Assembly (NCBI RefSeq): GCF_050908995.1
Contig: NC_135120.1
Coordinates: 2,865,433-2,929,432, forward strand
Source: Andrena cerasifolii
Lineage: Eukaryota > Arthropoda > Insecta > Hymenoptera > Andrenidae
Direction: 5' to 3'
Length of the DNA stretch: 64,000 bases
The notes below the pieces were generated by a model. That model was given only the letters and a program-made list of their open reading frames with translations. It made no database searches and was not told the DNA's origin. The position numbers and the translations under genes were made by a program. Positions within the stretch are counted from its first letter, which is position 1. The number at the start of each line of letters is the position of its first letter. Positions 11,231 to 23,544 of this stretch are shown here, piece after piece.

Positions 11231-12664
11231 GTATGTATTTTCTACCGTAAACGGCATACTAATTTCACTTATGCATGGGTGTAGAATAAGAAATATATAA
11301 TAAAGCAGTTACACAGTGAGGGGCAGTAACTTTGACCACCTGGAATATCTCAGTTTTTTTAAATATATGGGAAACCTTTATTTACAAAAGTTGTACGGTA
11401 TCAAAGGGGCCATAACATGGCAGTAATAAAATTGTTGTTGGTGGAGGTTTGGCCGTTTTGTCATATCAGGTTCTCGAACTGGTGTCCATTTGCATTGATC
11501 ATTGTAATTGCATGAGAAATGTATTGAGATTGAGCTTGAGAAGGATCGTGGGCAGATTAGGTAATTTTTCACTTTAACTCAGATCACTTTCGGTGTAGAA
11601 CCTCGTCAGTTTATTTGAGGAATGTACAATGAGTAATGTGAGTTCTCAATTGCTGGTTGTTGCGTATGTTATTGATACAGTCAACAGTTTATGAGTGTGA
11701 GAGCGTGCGAGATCCGCGTGGACCATTGATCACGCGGCGTCCTCACAATTATATTAATTGTGAGTACGAGCTGATACTTGAGCACTTGAGAGAACGTGTA
11801 ATGAACAATGAGTGTGAGAATTTTTTGATAAACTACGTGAGAAACCAGTACGCGAAAGTGAGACCTCAGAATTTTTAATTCCGAACCGCACGTGTACGTT
11901 GTGGATCGACGAGAGGCCAATAATAAGAAGATGGACGAACATTCGTCTGAGCGGGCCACTTTTACACAAGCAATACAAATCATAAAAAGAATAAGCATTT
12001 TTTTACCACACTCTTTTATTTTAATCAGCAGTGAAAGGGTTAAATAAACACAAAATTGTGGTGGTAGATGATTTCGTTTCATTTGTTCAGGCTTCGACTA
12101 GGTTCAATGGTTGAAGTGAAAATGACAGTGTGAAAATGAGAATGGGCAATTCCAAATTGCGATGGAATTTGGTGGCATAATCAGTATTCGTATTAATCAG
12201 GTATTCGAAGGATCGATCAGACCTTCAGATTGTATCTCATTATCCTTTAATGAATTTAAAGTATTCAGTTCGTCACAAAATTGACCTTCGTCGAAGCTGT
12301 TACATCGTAACAGTAGATTCGTGTGCGGCCGCAGCAATTGACCGTCCAACTTTTCTTTTGGTCACTGTTGTAATTTTCTCCACGTGCCTAACAGTAACTT
12401 TCTTGGATTACCAGATGAAGCGCTCCAACTGCACATCGGCATGGCAGGCCTCCGTCCGTAACACACATACGTCCGAAAAATCATAAACCCATCAAATCAT
12501 AAACGACCTTCAGTTCATTCCTGTTCGCGACTTTTCTGGCTATCGCTCTTTCTTCTTACCACTTCTCTTTATGCGATTCTTTAACCCCTCTAACATTTCC
12601 ATCCAATTTTATGTTTATGTAATCTTTCCCCTGCTCACTAAAATAAGAGAGTGTGGTACCAAAA

Positions 12665-13145
12665 AAGTCTATTCTTCTTATGATGGTATTGCTGGTGTAA
12701 AAGTAGTCCGATTTTCATGACATTTAGTATAATTTATACGGGAGAACATCAGGAATCCTTTGGTGCCATTTTCATATCGCCACGATGAACAATATAGAAT
12801 TTCTTAATATACTGTAATGAATATTTTACCCTCGACTACGGGGGGCCGACCTCGATTCGCTGCGGTCGGCTGAGGATTCATACCTAATTCAGAAATAAAA
12901 TAATTCTTAACTCTTTAGCGTATCGATTTGGAAGTGACACCGATGTATTCCTTATGTTTTTCCGATGAAAATCATACCAAATTTCATGTAACTCGGACTA
13001 TTTTTGACGAAGTGAATTTGAAATTATGCAAAACATTTGTTCATGAAATTTCCTTCATTATGGTCCGAATTACGTCGTTCTTTGTGTTATTTTCGTCGGA
13101 GAAACATAAGGAATCGGTTGGTATCATTTTCGCAAAGATCTGATG
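12665..13145. repeat. Dispersed palindromic repeat (caatggattcctta family), composite copy
   Basis: Contains gtgacaccgatgtattcctt, tccgatgaaaatcatacc and attatggtccgaatta, shared with copies at about 41375-41615, 51655-51930 and 52945-53215. Some copies are inverted, and each is itself roughly palindromic. No open frame is common to the copies. Confidence 0.7.
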
Positions 13146-13722
13146 AGAAATTCAAAACTGGAGACTCACTTCTTAATGGGTATTCCTATCTCCCCGAGGG
13201 TTGAAGCCTTCGACCCGAAGACCATGACGATCAGTGTGGCTTCGATTATGGAAGGGTACTCTATGAGATCTCGGGTGTCTCGAGTATGTCGGGTAGTATA
13301 CCCGGGTAGCGCCTACCCGGGAAATTTTTTTCTTCTCGAGTATCTGACGGGTGCCCGGATATCCAATCTCCCGGGAATCAACAGCTCTAGTGCAAACGCA
13401 TACCATTTCGAACACTTCATATGAAACCAGGGTCACCGTGTTCATTACTTAATATCGAATGACCTTGTAGGTATTATACGTCGTTATAATCGTCTAAACA
13501 TCCGCTATTCTACTAGAGATACAAAAGTATAGCATGCGATTTAAACACATAGAGGTCACCTTGAAGTTTTCAAAAAGCCTACACCAACAAAAATATTATT
13601 ACTGGCACGTTATGGCCCCCTCGACACCATACATCTTTTGTAAATAAAGTCTTTTCATATCACTAAAATTGACGCAAACATTACAGGTAGTCCAAACTGT
13701 TTATACGGAACAGATACAACCT

Positions 13723-14010
13723 TTAACTCTCGGTTGTCACACCTACTTTTTCGAACGTCGTTGTCACACTGGGTCAATTTGACCCTCCCAATTTTCAATC
13801 AGTTGTTATTTAAAAACTATTTGTTAAATTAAATCTAAACAATTCTGGAATAAAGTTTGATCATTGTAGAATATATGCCCATTGTTGATAGTTGACAATT
13901 AAAGTGTCATCATGCTTAAAAAAAAATGAAGCAATAAGAGATCCGACAAAAAGATTTTTGCTTAAAAAATTGGAGGGTCAATTTGACCCAGTGTGACTAC
14001 CGAGAGTTAA
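13723..14010. mobile_element. piggyBac-type MITE flanked by TTAA
   Basis: TTAA occurs on both sides. The ends are ctctcggttgtcacac and gtgtgactaccgagag, complementary over 16 bp with one mismatch. Just inside, gtcacactgggtcaattt on the left pairs with its complement before 13996; the left end carries about 26 extra bases between two gtcacac blocks. TTAA target sites and ends of this kind are diagnostic of piggyBac-superfamily insertion. It has no coding capacity and lies 109 bp before a mas exon. Confidence 0.85.
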
Positions 14011-14118
14011 TTAAACATTATAGTTTTAAAGTGACAAATTTGAAACGTAGAAGAACCTTTCCTTTTAAGATAGGATATTAACAAGTGCAATTGTCTAACG
14101 AAAATCTACTTTTTGCAG

Positions 14119-14579
14119 CAAAAACTTGTTCTGGAATTTGCATGGCGGAGAGAATTGCAGACTATTGTGATGCCGTTTTAGTAATAGACACATTGTGTAA
14201 GCCAGGGTATAAATGTTGTGTATCCAGAGACGCGTTTGGAGATTTTCCTCCACCCGAATTACTAGTTATCGATCGCACAAATTCAAGTCGTTTCGATGAG
14301 AAGACTGGCTTCAGTACACTGTATAAGGGTCCTTTGCCCTCGACAACTATGAGACCGAATATGTCTATCTCTATTAACGTGCCTACAACCACAGCTGCCA
14401 TGACCGCAATCACAGCCACATACCCAACAACCACGACAAGGCCAAAGATTACGGTAAAAAAGCCGTGCAAAGGTGAATGCGTTAGCGGATTCTTCGCTCT
14501 TCTCTGTGATAAAGTGGATGGGGAAGCTGAATGCCCTGATGATGGATCTTGTTGCGTGATTGATGCATTTTTAAAAACG
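14119..14579 (+). CDS. mas: mas exon: clip domains 2 and 3
   Basis: The acceptor ctttttgcag ends at 14118. The first two bases complete an ACA codon begun in the microexon. Clip 2 follows at once (KTCSGIC...KCCVS, spacing C-x3-C-x8-C-x9-C-x5-CC). A linker of about 75 residues, Thr-rich in its second half, comes next. Clip 3 (PCKGEC...SCCVI, spacing C-x3-C-x8-C-x8-C-x5-CC) ends a few residues before the donor gtaact, giving a phase-0 end after FLKT. Two full clip domains in one exon indicate internal domain duplication in the ancestral gene. Reading past the donor quickly meets a stop, which supports the exon end. Confidence 0.9.
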
Positions 14580-15545
14580 GTAACTAAACAGAACATGCTT
14601 ATTTCACTCAATTTAGAGGGTTACATACATCAGTGGTTACTCTAAAAAGTTATTTATTTCTGTTAATCTAATTTGTTTTCATTTCATAATACGTAGGTAC
14701 ATTCAAATGTTGTGAAGGAAAATCTAATACATTTTTTTAAAAAGATCATACATATAGTGAACAGTATCATGTATAGGTATCGCGAGCGAGTCGCGGACTC
14801 CTATGGCACAATGAAAAAACCTTTATTGGGCAGTCGGGCCCCTCTTCACTCTTCATTTCTGTCCTAGCTGTCGTATCCAAATGGGCGCTCAGAATTGAAT
14901 GCATACATATCTACATACTTAGATGTAACGAAATAGTTCCACGCTCGGCTCGTGATCCGGCTCCCAGAATCGCAAACAAGTCTCCGGATCTAAGAGGCTT
15001 TTTGTGTACCTCTGGTATAGACTTATGGTACGAGCTTGCATGAACGCACAGTCTTGCACTTCTCCCACAACAGTTCCGCGCTCCGTTGTTACCTGGGTCC
15101 CAGAACTTGGGCAGGTACATGCTCCTTAACCGGCAGACCTGGACCTAACCGTTCGCATAAAAATGCAGAATTTATTCGAAGCTCAAAATGGAAGGCCATC
15201 GAATAAAGAAAGTATCTGGCACCATCGGATGAACTCCCGTCGAGTCAATTGATTTATCCGTGACGTTTTGAATTAAGATAATTCAGGTTGTCTTGATTTG
15301 ACTGTTATGTTTTTAAATCGAAAGAGCACACTTAATAATTAACAAATACTGCTTATTCCATAAGAAAGAGACGTTCTGCCATCGATTAAATTAGACAGCC
15401 AACCAACCATCGGTCGATAACCAATCGCTCGGATTGGTCGGTACATGACATCGATGAATAACAAATAAAGTTTTTATCTTTTATTCGGACTTCGAAATTT
15501 TTATTTAGTTAAAATGTTTACCATCTCTGGTTAGGAACCAGTGAG
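14580..15545. other. Intronic DNA with one dispersed repeat
   Basis: Bases about 14938-15025 (cagaatcgcaaacaagtctc region) are similar to 50215-50305. About 15170-15535 is rich in the motif ttcgaataaa and ends in ccatctctgg, resembling the ccaactctgg end near 23300. No gene is visible. Confidence 0.5.
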
Positions 15546-16627
15546 TAGAGCTGTTCGAGTAGCTCGAAATTCGATTCGAGCCGAGACTCGGTTTCCGATC
15601 CGATCCGAGCGCTCGAAAGAACCGAGTGGCTTGAATGAAGCAAGCGGCTCGAATAAAGCGAGCGGTTCGAAAGAACCGAGCAGATCGAACTTGTTTCGAG
15701 CCGCTTGAAACAATCTAGTGGCTCGAACGATCCGAGCAGGTCCGTACATACAATGTATGTACAATGTACATCGTTCGTGTAGATCGATATTATTGAACAG
15801 TTTGCTATATCGAGTATGATAAATGTTTCGGATATTTTATCGTATGTTTTTCTAACGGAACAGATATAATGATTACACTGTCCGACAAGGTTATGGAACC
15901 TTAATGAAATATATCGTTGCCGATTAATATTTGCTCGCTGAAAACGAATTTGGCAGTGAAAATGGCGTAGCACGTCCGGATTTTGAGAAAATGAAGGTTA
16001 AACATGCCAAATAAACGTATTTTGGCCATATTGAAGCCAGTATATAAAAATAGCGGTAGGGTCTACCCAAAATCCGACTAAATACTCGAATTCACCAAGA
16101 AAAAATGTACAAAATACATATATTACTTTGAGACTTACAATAAATTCTAAGCAAGTAACCGCTTACAGAAATTGTACGAGACTGAAATCTGTGGTTTACG
16201 AGATAGGCTATATGGCGTACAAGAGACTGGGTAAATACACGAAAAAACAATTTGCTTAAACAAATGATTGCAAAATTACATGGTTTGGTACATATAGAAT
16301 CGTGTTCTGCGGGGAAAATAACTAAACAAATATGTTAATTCTAAAAAATTGTACAATATAATTTGTTAAACAAATTGTTTAAACAAATTAATTGTACAAA
16401 TCCTATGTTGGATTCGAAATCAGTGAACTTATTACTGTACGCCTTTTCTTAGTTCCTTTGCTACAGCTCCCTCTGCCAGAAACTATACTCGTACACGTTT
16501 TTATATTAAACTAATTGCAATGACCAGTTTTTTTAGCGTAAATGTTGTTGATTTGTAACTCTTACGAAAATTTTCATTGCATGCTTGCTATTTTAAAATG
16601 TAAACGCTTTGCATTGGACGAATATAG

Positions 16628-18224
16628 CAGGGATCCGAACCGCTGCGTAACCCTAACCCTTAAGACTCCCACAGACCAACGCGAATATTCGCAGCGGCAA
16701 CGGATCCGCCGCGGATCAGATAAGGCCGCCCATAAGCAGCCACGTATAAAGAACTGTTGAACTGCGACGGATCCGCTGCCGCCGCGAATATTCGCGTTGG
16801 TCTGTGGGAGCCTTTACCCGGTTAACCAAGGAAGGTTTCTGTATCCCATACTAACCGCGAGGGAACGGTTCTTAAATTCTAGAAAGAACCGAAGTAACCG
16901 GGTTAACCTGCTACGGGTAGGTTACTAATAAAATAAGGCAGTCTAGCCTAGGCTAGACAGTCACTTATTAAGGCAAGTCAGTGATATGTAAATCTACAGG
17001 CAATACATATTCAGATCAAATGAAAACGCAATGTTTAAAATATACGAGTATATAATCTACGCAGGATTGATTAATTTTACAGGGTTGTTAGACTTATACC
17101 TCCCATTGTTTAATACTTTCTAGCATTCAAATATTTTCGACACCTAACCGTTAGATAATAGGCAAAGGTCTCGTCATCTGGTCGTCAGTCGGTCTCGTCC
17201 GTGGGGCAGGTACTACCGAAGAATCGAACAACTGGGTCGCAAACCCGCACCCTCGCGACGGTGTGAGATTTTAGACAAAAATTGGCCGACAGCGCAAATC
17301 CTGACCGATTTCAATAATTTTTAATTTAAATACTTGTAAAGGATTCAGCAATAACGCAACACTGCAATAAAAACCATATCTGTTGGTCTAATCTATAGTA
17401 AACACTGTTTAGCATAACATAACATAAAAACATAAATTATGCAGATTAAAGATATTAAATATTAATTTTTTGTAAACTTAATATTAGCTGTAAAATAAAA
17501 AAATTTCTTTACCCTTTACAAAATTTATGTCCTAATTACACTGTATAGCTGATTTAAATCTTATAATTTTAAATTATATTTCAATTTGATGAGTTTTGAT
17601 TTTATTTTTAATATATAAACTTACAAATAATTTAATAATTATAATTCGGAGTAACTGCAATCGAATATTTTATGGTAACTAATTTTATAATATAATTTAA
17701 AAATATAAGATTTAAATAAGCTATACAGTTTATTTAAAGCATACATTTTTAAAATTTAAAGTAATTTTTTTATTTTATAGTTTATCTGTAAAATTTATTT
17801 ATTTATGTTTTTATGTTATGTTATGCTAAATTATTATCGTTATTACTGAGTCCTTTACGAGTATTTAAAAAAAAAATATTGAAATCGGTCAAGATTTGCG
17901 CTGTCGAGCGTTTTTTGTCCAAAATCTCACACTGTGCGTGGGCAAACGCTCATGAATTCGGCGCGGCCAAGTTAATCTTTGACCTCGCATATTTAGTATT
18001 TTCACGTGCATGTATCACCCTCCCAAGGAGTCTCTGATATTGAAATAAAATTGATTACTATTTGGAAACATGGTTGCAACTATGGTTTGCACCGTATTAC
18101 TGTAACTGCATTAACCCGGTTAACCGGGTTACTCGGGGTACAGATGAATTCTGTTATCCGGTTAGGCGGGCTAGTCGACGATACGGCGTACCGAACCGGA
18201 TACGGGTTAGGTTTCGGTTCCCTG
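16628..18224 (-). mobile_element. hAT family A, full-length copy 1
   Basis: Starts cagggatccgaaccgctgcg, ends ggtttcggttccctg. Flanks are gaatatag and taatatag (7 of 8 identical). The interior is itself two inverted AT-rich arms (about 17270-17535 and 17700-17935). It is in the opposite orientation to the 36580-38580 copy. Non-coding. Confidence 0.85.
16666..16810. mobile_element. 145-bp palindromic MITE nested in family A copy
   Basis: Ends ctcccacagaccaacgcgaa and its complement. The GC-rich arms also share aatattcgc and cggatccg. The insertion is absent from the matching place of the 38580 copy, where the sequence runs straight through, so its boundaries are well defined. Confidence 0.75.
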
Positions 18225-18443
18225 TAATATAGTTATGCATAATAGCGAAAGGGTTAATGTAGCTTACAATAGTCTAAGCATTCATATTCAATACAGCTAC
18301 TGCATTGCAGCGGGGCAGCTTGAAAGTTTTAATATTCCCGAAAGAGATTCGAACTGCTCGGATCGTTCGAGCGCTCGGCTCGGATCGGTTATTCGAACCG
18401 AGTATATCCCGGCTCCCTTTTTCCGAGTACTCGAACAGCTCTA

Positions 18444-19341
18444 CCAGTAAGTAACGCGTCAGGTGCAACGGTGTTGTGGTCGGGTAATCCGTGGATGCAA
18501 ATGTCACGCAAACAGGCCTCACGGCAGCGAGTCTGCATACACATTAATGTAGTGCGCCGACCCATTCTATGACTAACGACCTAAGGTGCTCTGAGCATTG
18601 CTCTGAACCCTGCTCCCAGAGCAATCGAGAGCCTCTTGCTCCCAATTCGACCAGTTGTGCTGGTCTGTCCTATGCTTTTACTATTCTTATTACAATAGTG
18701 CCTCCACAAGTGATACATTTCATTATTTCATGAATGATAATTCGCTATCCCCTCTGTTTCTTTTGTAGTTGCTGCGGCGAATGAGAGGGACTGACAATGA
18801 GAACGAGTGAAAGGACAATTTATGGTTTATCGCTGTCATGTGCCCTCTCACTCGGCGCGGCAAAGAGCAAAGGCCAGCCGAATAGACTGCCCGATTCCAT
18901 AAGTGAAACTGGTCGACTAAAAATATTTTAGCTCAGAGCACACTTATAGCTCTTCAGCCCCGTCATTTTTAATGAGACATCAAGCACAGAAACGCGTCTG
19001 CTATAACCGAAACTGATTGGGAGCTGAATTCGGATTCAAATCCTGCAAGATACGATACATACCATAGTCATTGTTTTTTCTCCAATTCCTAACATTTATT
19101 GATTATCTCAAATGAATTAATTCATTTGAAATCTCAATTTACTTTCACGGTGTATAGGATATGAAATGGTAAAGTTCTGAGACATCAAGTAATATACATC
19201 TTTCATAAAATACGGAGTTAAACTTCGTGAGTATATTCCAGTCATCGTAGTGACAAAAAAACATTTGTGTAATCATAGTTCCGCAAATGCTTGATTTCTG
19301 ATATACAACGTTCCACAGTTTCTTATGAGGGGAGTGTTCAA
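18444..19341. other. Intronic DNA, no recognised feature
   Basis: No gene, long inverted repeat or TE domain was seen. Confidence 0.4.
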
Positions 19342-19622
19342 ATGAAGTATCAATACATAAATATAATTTTAGGCCGGGCGTAATTATTTACGAATATCCA
19401 TAGGGGTTTTGTAGAAACTGGATTATTCTTGTCCGTTTCTACTAACAATGAGTAGGATCGAACCAGAATTACTCGAATAGTTGCAATCGAAGAAGAAGTG
19501 CTGAGAACAATTCCAGATGACCTTATAGGAACATTTATAAGACAATTAGCCGCCATAACTGGTGTTCCATACCATAGTGTATGAAGGATTCTTCGTGAAC
19601 AAACGTTTACTAACGAACCTAT
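19342..19622 (+). pseudogene. mariner-like DUF4817-type transposase N-terminal relic
   Basis: In one frame with four stops: IILGRA, then LFTNIHRGFVETGLF, then RIVAIEEEVLRTIPDD, LIGTFIRQLAAITGVP and RILREQTF. The order (GRA, FTNIHR..ETG, EEEVL, R(Q)IA...GV...V.RIL.EQ) is that of the helix-turn-helix DUF4817 region of arthropod mariner-related transposases. The catalytic part is not recognisable downstream. Confidence 0.65.
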
Positions 19623-20039
19623 AATGGTTTACTAATGATTTACAAAAAAGGAGATTTATCTTGAACAGAAAACTAGTGGCTCTAACAACTTTTATGTTTA
19701 CTTAAAAATTATATCTTTCAAACGCTCTCCATCACCCTGCACACAGTGCTGGAGTCGATTTTAGAAGCACAATATTACCTGGTGTAGCATATCCTGTGGG
19801 ATGTTTTCAATCTCTTGTGTTATGCAGAAAGTTCGGTTGTACAGAACGCCCTTCGTGAAATTTCAATACCTATATAATAGTGTTGCGAGATGGTGCATCG
19901 CGTCGATTGAGCTGCCTACGAAACTTTCGCTCAGTAACCGTTACAGGCCCTGATACAATTCAACGGCATTGTTCAACGGCAGTAACACGGTCGCGTACAA
20001 GCTAACACTCGATGGTCATAAGGTACCATACCGGGCAGT

Positions 20040-20550
20040 GTTGCGAACCTATTGCGCCAGAAATTCCCATTTTAAATATTCAGGTGTTTCTGTTCACCCC
20101 TGTATAACGAATGGAAGTTCTATCGCCGGTTCATTATCGTTCACGCGTTGCATTTTGTATATTGGACCCAAAGTTATCGATGATTGAATTTCGTAGTTGG
20201 TATACTTCGCTCTCGATTATTCGAATTGTAGCCACCAGGCTTTTGCATTATCGTGATGAATATATACAACATATACAATAAATCAAGACAGTGCGTCTGC
20301 CTGTCCAAAGTCTTAGGATCGAACGAATTCCACTTTGAAATCATAACCCAGTAATCAAATGCTGTAGTTAGCGGTTTTAGCCCTTTGGTATCTTCCATTC
20401 AAAATAGCGCTAGAAGTGGTTTATGATCCGTTATTAAAAGAAATGAACAGGCCGCATATAAACTTACGAAAGCGTTTGACCGCTGTAACGAAAGCTAGTG
20501 TTTCCTTTTCTAATTGAGAGTAGTTTCTTTCGGAGTGTGTAAGGGTTTGT
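20040..20550 (-). mobile_element. Ty3/Gypsy RNase H fragment
   Basis: Read on the - strand across frame breaks: ERNYSQLEKETLAFVTAVKR, LITDHKPLL, then GYDFKVEF and GQADALS. This is the RNase H module at the end of Gypsy reverse transcriptase. At least three frameshifts or stops are visible. No integrase or LTR is attached. Confidence 0.8.
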
Positions 20551-20570
20551 GGCATATACAATAGTATACT

Positions 20571-21005
20571 GGGTAATTATACATAAAAGGGTACACCTAA
20601 CCGATTTTGATGAAATTTAAATATGTTGTAAAACTCAATATTCTGAACAACTTTTTCCTATACATGTTATCGCCGCTCGGCCATAGTTTCTAAGATATTC
20701 GGGAAAAGCTGTTGCTACTACTACAATGTATTCTGCCGTATACGTACCTACAGTACGTTGCAGCGTATGCGTCAGCATGGAACAAAACAAATGATGGAGC
20801 TGACCTTCGATTCCGAGAGCGAAAAACTTTTGACTTATGCCGATGCAACGCATTCCACTTTTATACTTGTTCCGGGTATTAGTATTGGTTGGGGCTAGAT
20901 CAGTGCGGGGGCGCGCGCCCGCGATCGGGCGCGTAAAGCGTGATGGCAAAGCGATAAGAGTCGGGGTGTGGACGAGAGTCCTCACATACCCTCTTCCTAG
21001 CAAAA
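20571..21005 (+). repeat. Dispersed repeat family C, copy 1
   Basis: Starts gggtaattatacataaaagg and continues with cctaaccgattttga, atgttgtaaaact, ctatacatgtta, cttgttccgggtattagtat and ggcgcgtaaag. Shared with 21490-21965 (same orientation), 22330-22680 and 25093-25262 (inverted), and a short piece at 23820-23870. Confidence 0.7.
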
Positions 21006-21489
21006 AAATTATGTTTTAGAATCAAAGTCATCCTATTATCCGGCGCCGCCGGCACCGCCGGGGGGGCCGCAAGTTTTTGGTTAAAATCTCCAAATTCACA
21101 TCGGTCCGCTATCACGCTTTACGCGCCCACTCGTGGGCGCGACCCCTGCTCCACTGTCCATTTCATGTATATTGGCCGGTGAGCTTCGTGGGGAGTATTC
21201 TCCCACCACACCGCTTGCCTGCCTCGGTGCTCATTTTCTCTACGTTCTCGCTTTCCCTCGGGCTACGCCTACTCGTCGCGCGGTGGGTGTTGGTGTCCGT
21301 GAGGTGCGTACGCACGCAGCGAAGCATCCTCACCACTTTGAGTACATAGACGGGACACGATTCCGAGCGGTCGTTTCTCGCTTCTTTCTTGCCAAAGGCG
21401 GGAGCGAAATGACACGACGGCGAGCAGAGTTCCTCGCGAATAAATACAGTACAGATATTGTAATGCTGAAGATAACTTATAATGAAAAA

Positions 21490-21965
21490 TATAACAGGGT
21501 AATTATGTAGAACAGGTGTTTCCTCACCGATTTTGACGACCTTGAAATATGTTGTCGGGGACATGATTCTGAACAATTTTTTCCTATACATGTTACCGCC
21601 GCTCGACCTTCGTTTCCAAGATATTCACGAAAAAATGCAGATACTACTACAATATATTCTGCCTACCTACAGTATGCGTCCGTTGCAGCGTATGCGTCAG
21701 CATGGGATAAAACAAATGACGAAGCTGACCTTTGTTTTCGAAATCATTGCGAAAAACTTCTTTTGACTTATTCCGACGCAACGCATTCCACTTTCCAACT
21801 TGTCCCGAGTATTAGTATTGATTAGGGCTAGATTAGTGCGGGGGGCGCGCGTCCGCTCGTGGGCGCGTAAAGCATGGTAGCGAACCGATGTGAGTTGGAG
21901 TGCTGACGGGAGTTCCCACACACCCAACAGGTGCTCTCGGAGGCACCCTCTTCCTTGCAAAAAAA
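21490..21965 (+). repeat. Dispersed repeat family C, copy 2
   Basis: Starts agggtaattatgtagaacag and follows copy 1 over most of its length, including tgaacaattttttcctatac and the gggcgcgtaaag segment. Its downstream GC-rich flank (accagagtcatcctaatatc) also resembles the copy 1 flank near 21020. Confidence 0.7.
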
Positions 21966-22329
21966 TTATGTTTTAGAACCAGAGTCATCCTAATATCCGG
22001 CGGCGCCAGCATCGCCGAACAGAGTCAGGGTGTTGACGGGCACTCGCAAGTTTGTGGTTAAAATCCCTAAACTCACATCGGTTCGCTACGAGTGGCGGAT
22101 TTAAGAAAAAAGGCCCGGGTGGAAAACCTTCTGAGGGGCCCATTTTTGGAGGAAATGAAGAGGTAGTTTACTAAAAACGGGTCAAGTGTAGCAGCACGAA
22201 ATAAATGTAGTGTTTGGATACTTAGACCTAATCATAATTTGTATTTGGTGATGGGGCCCTTTGAGGGCCTTCTGTGCAGTGGCCTAGGCGGCAACTGCTC
22301 ACCAGCCGCCCTGTTAAATCCGTCACTGT

Positions 22330-22680
22330 TCGCCACCATGCTTTAAGCGCCCGCGAGCGGGCGCGCGCCCCCCGTTCTGGTCTAGACCCAACCAATACTA
22401 ATACCTGAAACAAGTTGGAAAGTGGAATGCGTTGCAATTCTGAATAAACAGTCGAGCGGCGTCATACAGCTACATACAATGCATGTAGGGTATGGGCAGA
22501 ATGCAAAACAATAATACCCATAGTTTTTGGCAAATATCTCGGCAACGAAGGTCGAGCGGCGGTAACATGTATAGGAAAAAATTGTTCAGAATCGTGTCCC
22601 TGTAACATATCCAAAAATCACTGAAATCGGCGAGGAAACACCTGTTCTGCATAATTACCTATCACAGTATTTACACGTAA
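22330..22680 (-). repeat. Dispersed repeat family C, inverted copy 3
   Basis: Complement of the family: gcccgcgagcgggcgcgc, aacaagttggaaagtggaat, catgtataggaaaaaattgt, ending ctgttctgcataattacc. The central part is shorter than in copies 1 and 2. Confidence 0.65.
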
Positions 22681-22689
22681 ATGTGTACA

Positions 22690-23280
22690 CATTTTATTGG
22701 ATGAGAATTTATTCGACGAGTGAAGATAAGTTTTTATTAGATGAGAATTTATTCGATGAATAAAGATAACTTTTTTATTCGATGAGAATTTATTCGATGA
22801 ATAACAATAATTTTTTATTCGATGAGAATTTATTCGACGAATAACAATAATTTTTTATTCGAAGGTTTTATTCAACGAATAACAATAATTTTATATTCGA
22901 ATAAATGAGTCGAATAAATTTTTAACTTTCGTCAACATCGAAACTTGGTGAGTCACCAAGACCCCAAGTCGCCGCCGCCGGTCCTTTGTGTTCGGCGCTC
23001 GCCACTCGGCCGGGCTCGACCTTCGGCGGCTCGACGAAAGTTATTCGTGGCTTTATTCGAAGGCCGTGAAAAGATAAATGTTGCGGATGAAAAATTTATT
23101 CGACGCATTTATTCGAATAAAACCTTCGAATAAAAAATTATCGTTATTTGTCAAATAAATTCTCATCGAATAAAATTATTCGTTGCTCTTCCAATAAAGA
23201 TAACTTCGATTATTCGAGCCTCGAATAACGAATAAAAATTATTTATCTTTTGTTCGTTATTTGAGATTTTTATTTAGAAA
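22690..23280. repeat. Degenerate TTTATTCGA tandem array
   Basis: About five contiguous units of roughly 40 bp (gatgagaatttattcgatga followed by ataacaataattttttattc) at 22700-22905. After a GC-rich insert at about 22940-23040 there is further ttattcgaa-rich DNA. It ends near the hAT-like terminus ccaactctgg at 23290-23299. Confidence 0.7.
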
Positions 23281-23544
23281 AACTTTTGCCCAACTCTGGA
23301 GCATACGATACACGTCAACGACGAAGCGAGACAAAGTATCATGCTTTTTCTATTTCGTAGTTGACGGCAACTACGTGTGACTCTTTTGTCCGTTCCCGCT
23401 CGTACTCGGATTCTCTCACTCTCGACCAAAGAATTCCAAGAAATTGTGGGGCTATTCGCCGGGCTCCTAACCGGGGATTGGGGGACTCCAGCTACCACAA
23501 GAGCGGTGGTTATGTGTGCGTGACTGAAACAGGCGCAGTTCACG

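Larger units (their letters stand above)
15546..18443. mobile_element. hAT-type element with TAGAGCTGTTCGAGTA ends, interrupted by nested insertions
   Basis: Left end tagagctgttcgagtagctc; right end gagtactcgaacagctcta. Flanks are ccagtgag and ccagtaag, an 8-bp duplication with one mismatch. Both ends carry degenerate ctcgaacgatccgagc-type subterminal repeats. Without the nested 1.6-kb insertion the element is about 1.3 kb. No transposase domain was recognised in the short frames near its left end. Confidence 0.8.

Noticed and set aside
14162..14611. 149-codon - strand open frame
   Set aside because: Antisense shadow of the mas exon carrying clips 2 and 3.
22690..22910. Regular repeats resembling a CRISPR array
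   Set aside because: Units are contiguous without unique spacers and the genome is eukaryotic.
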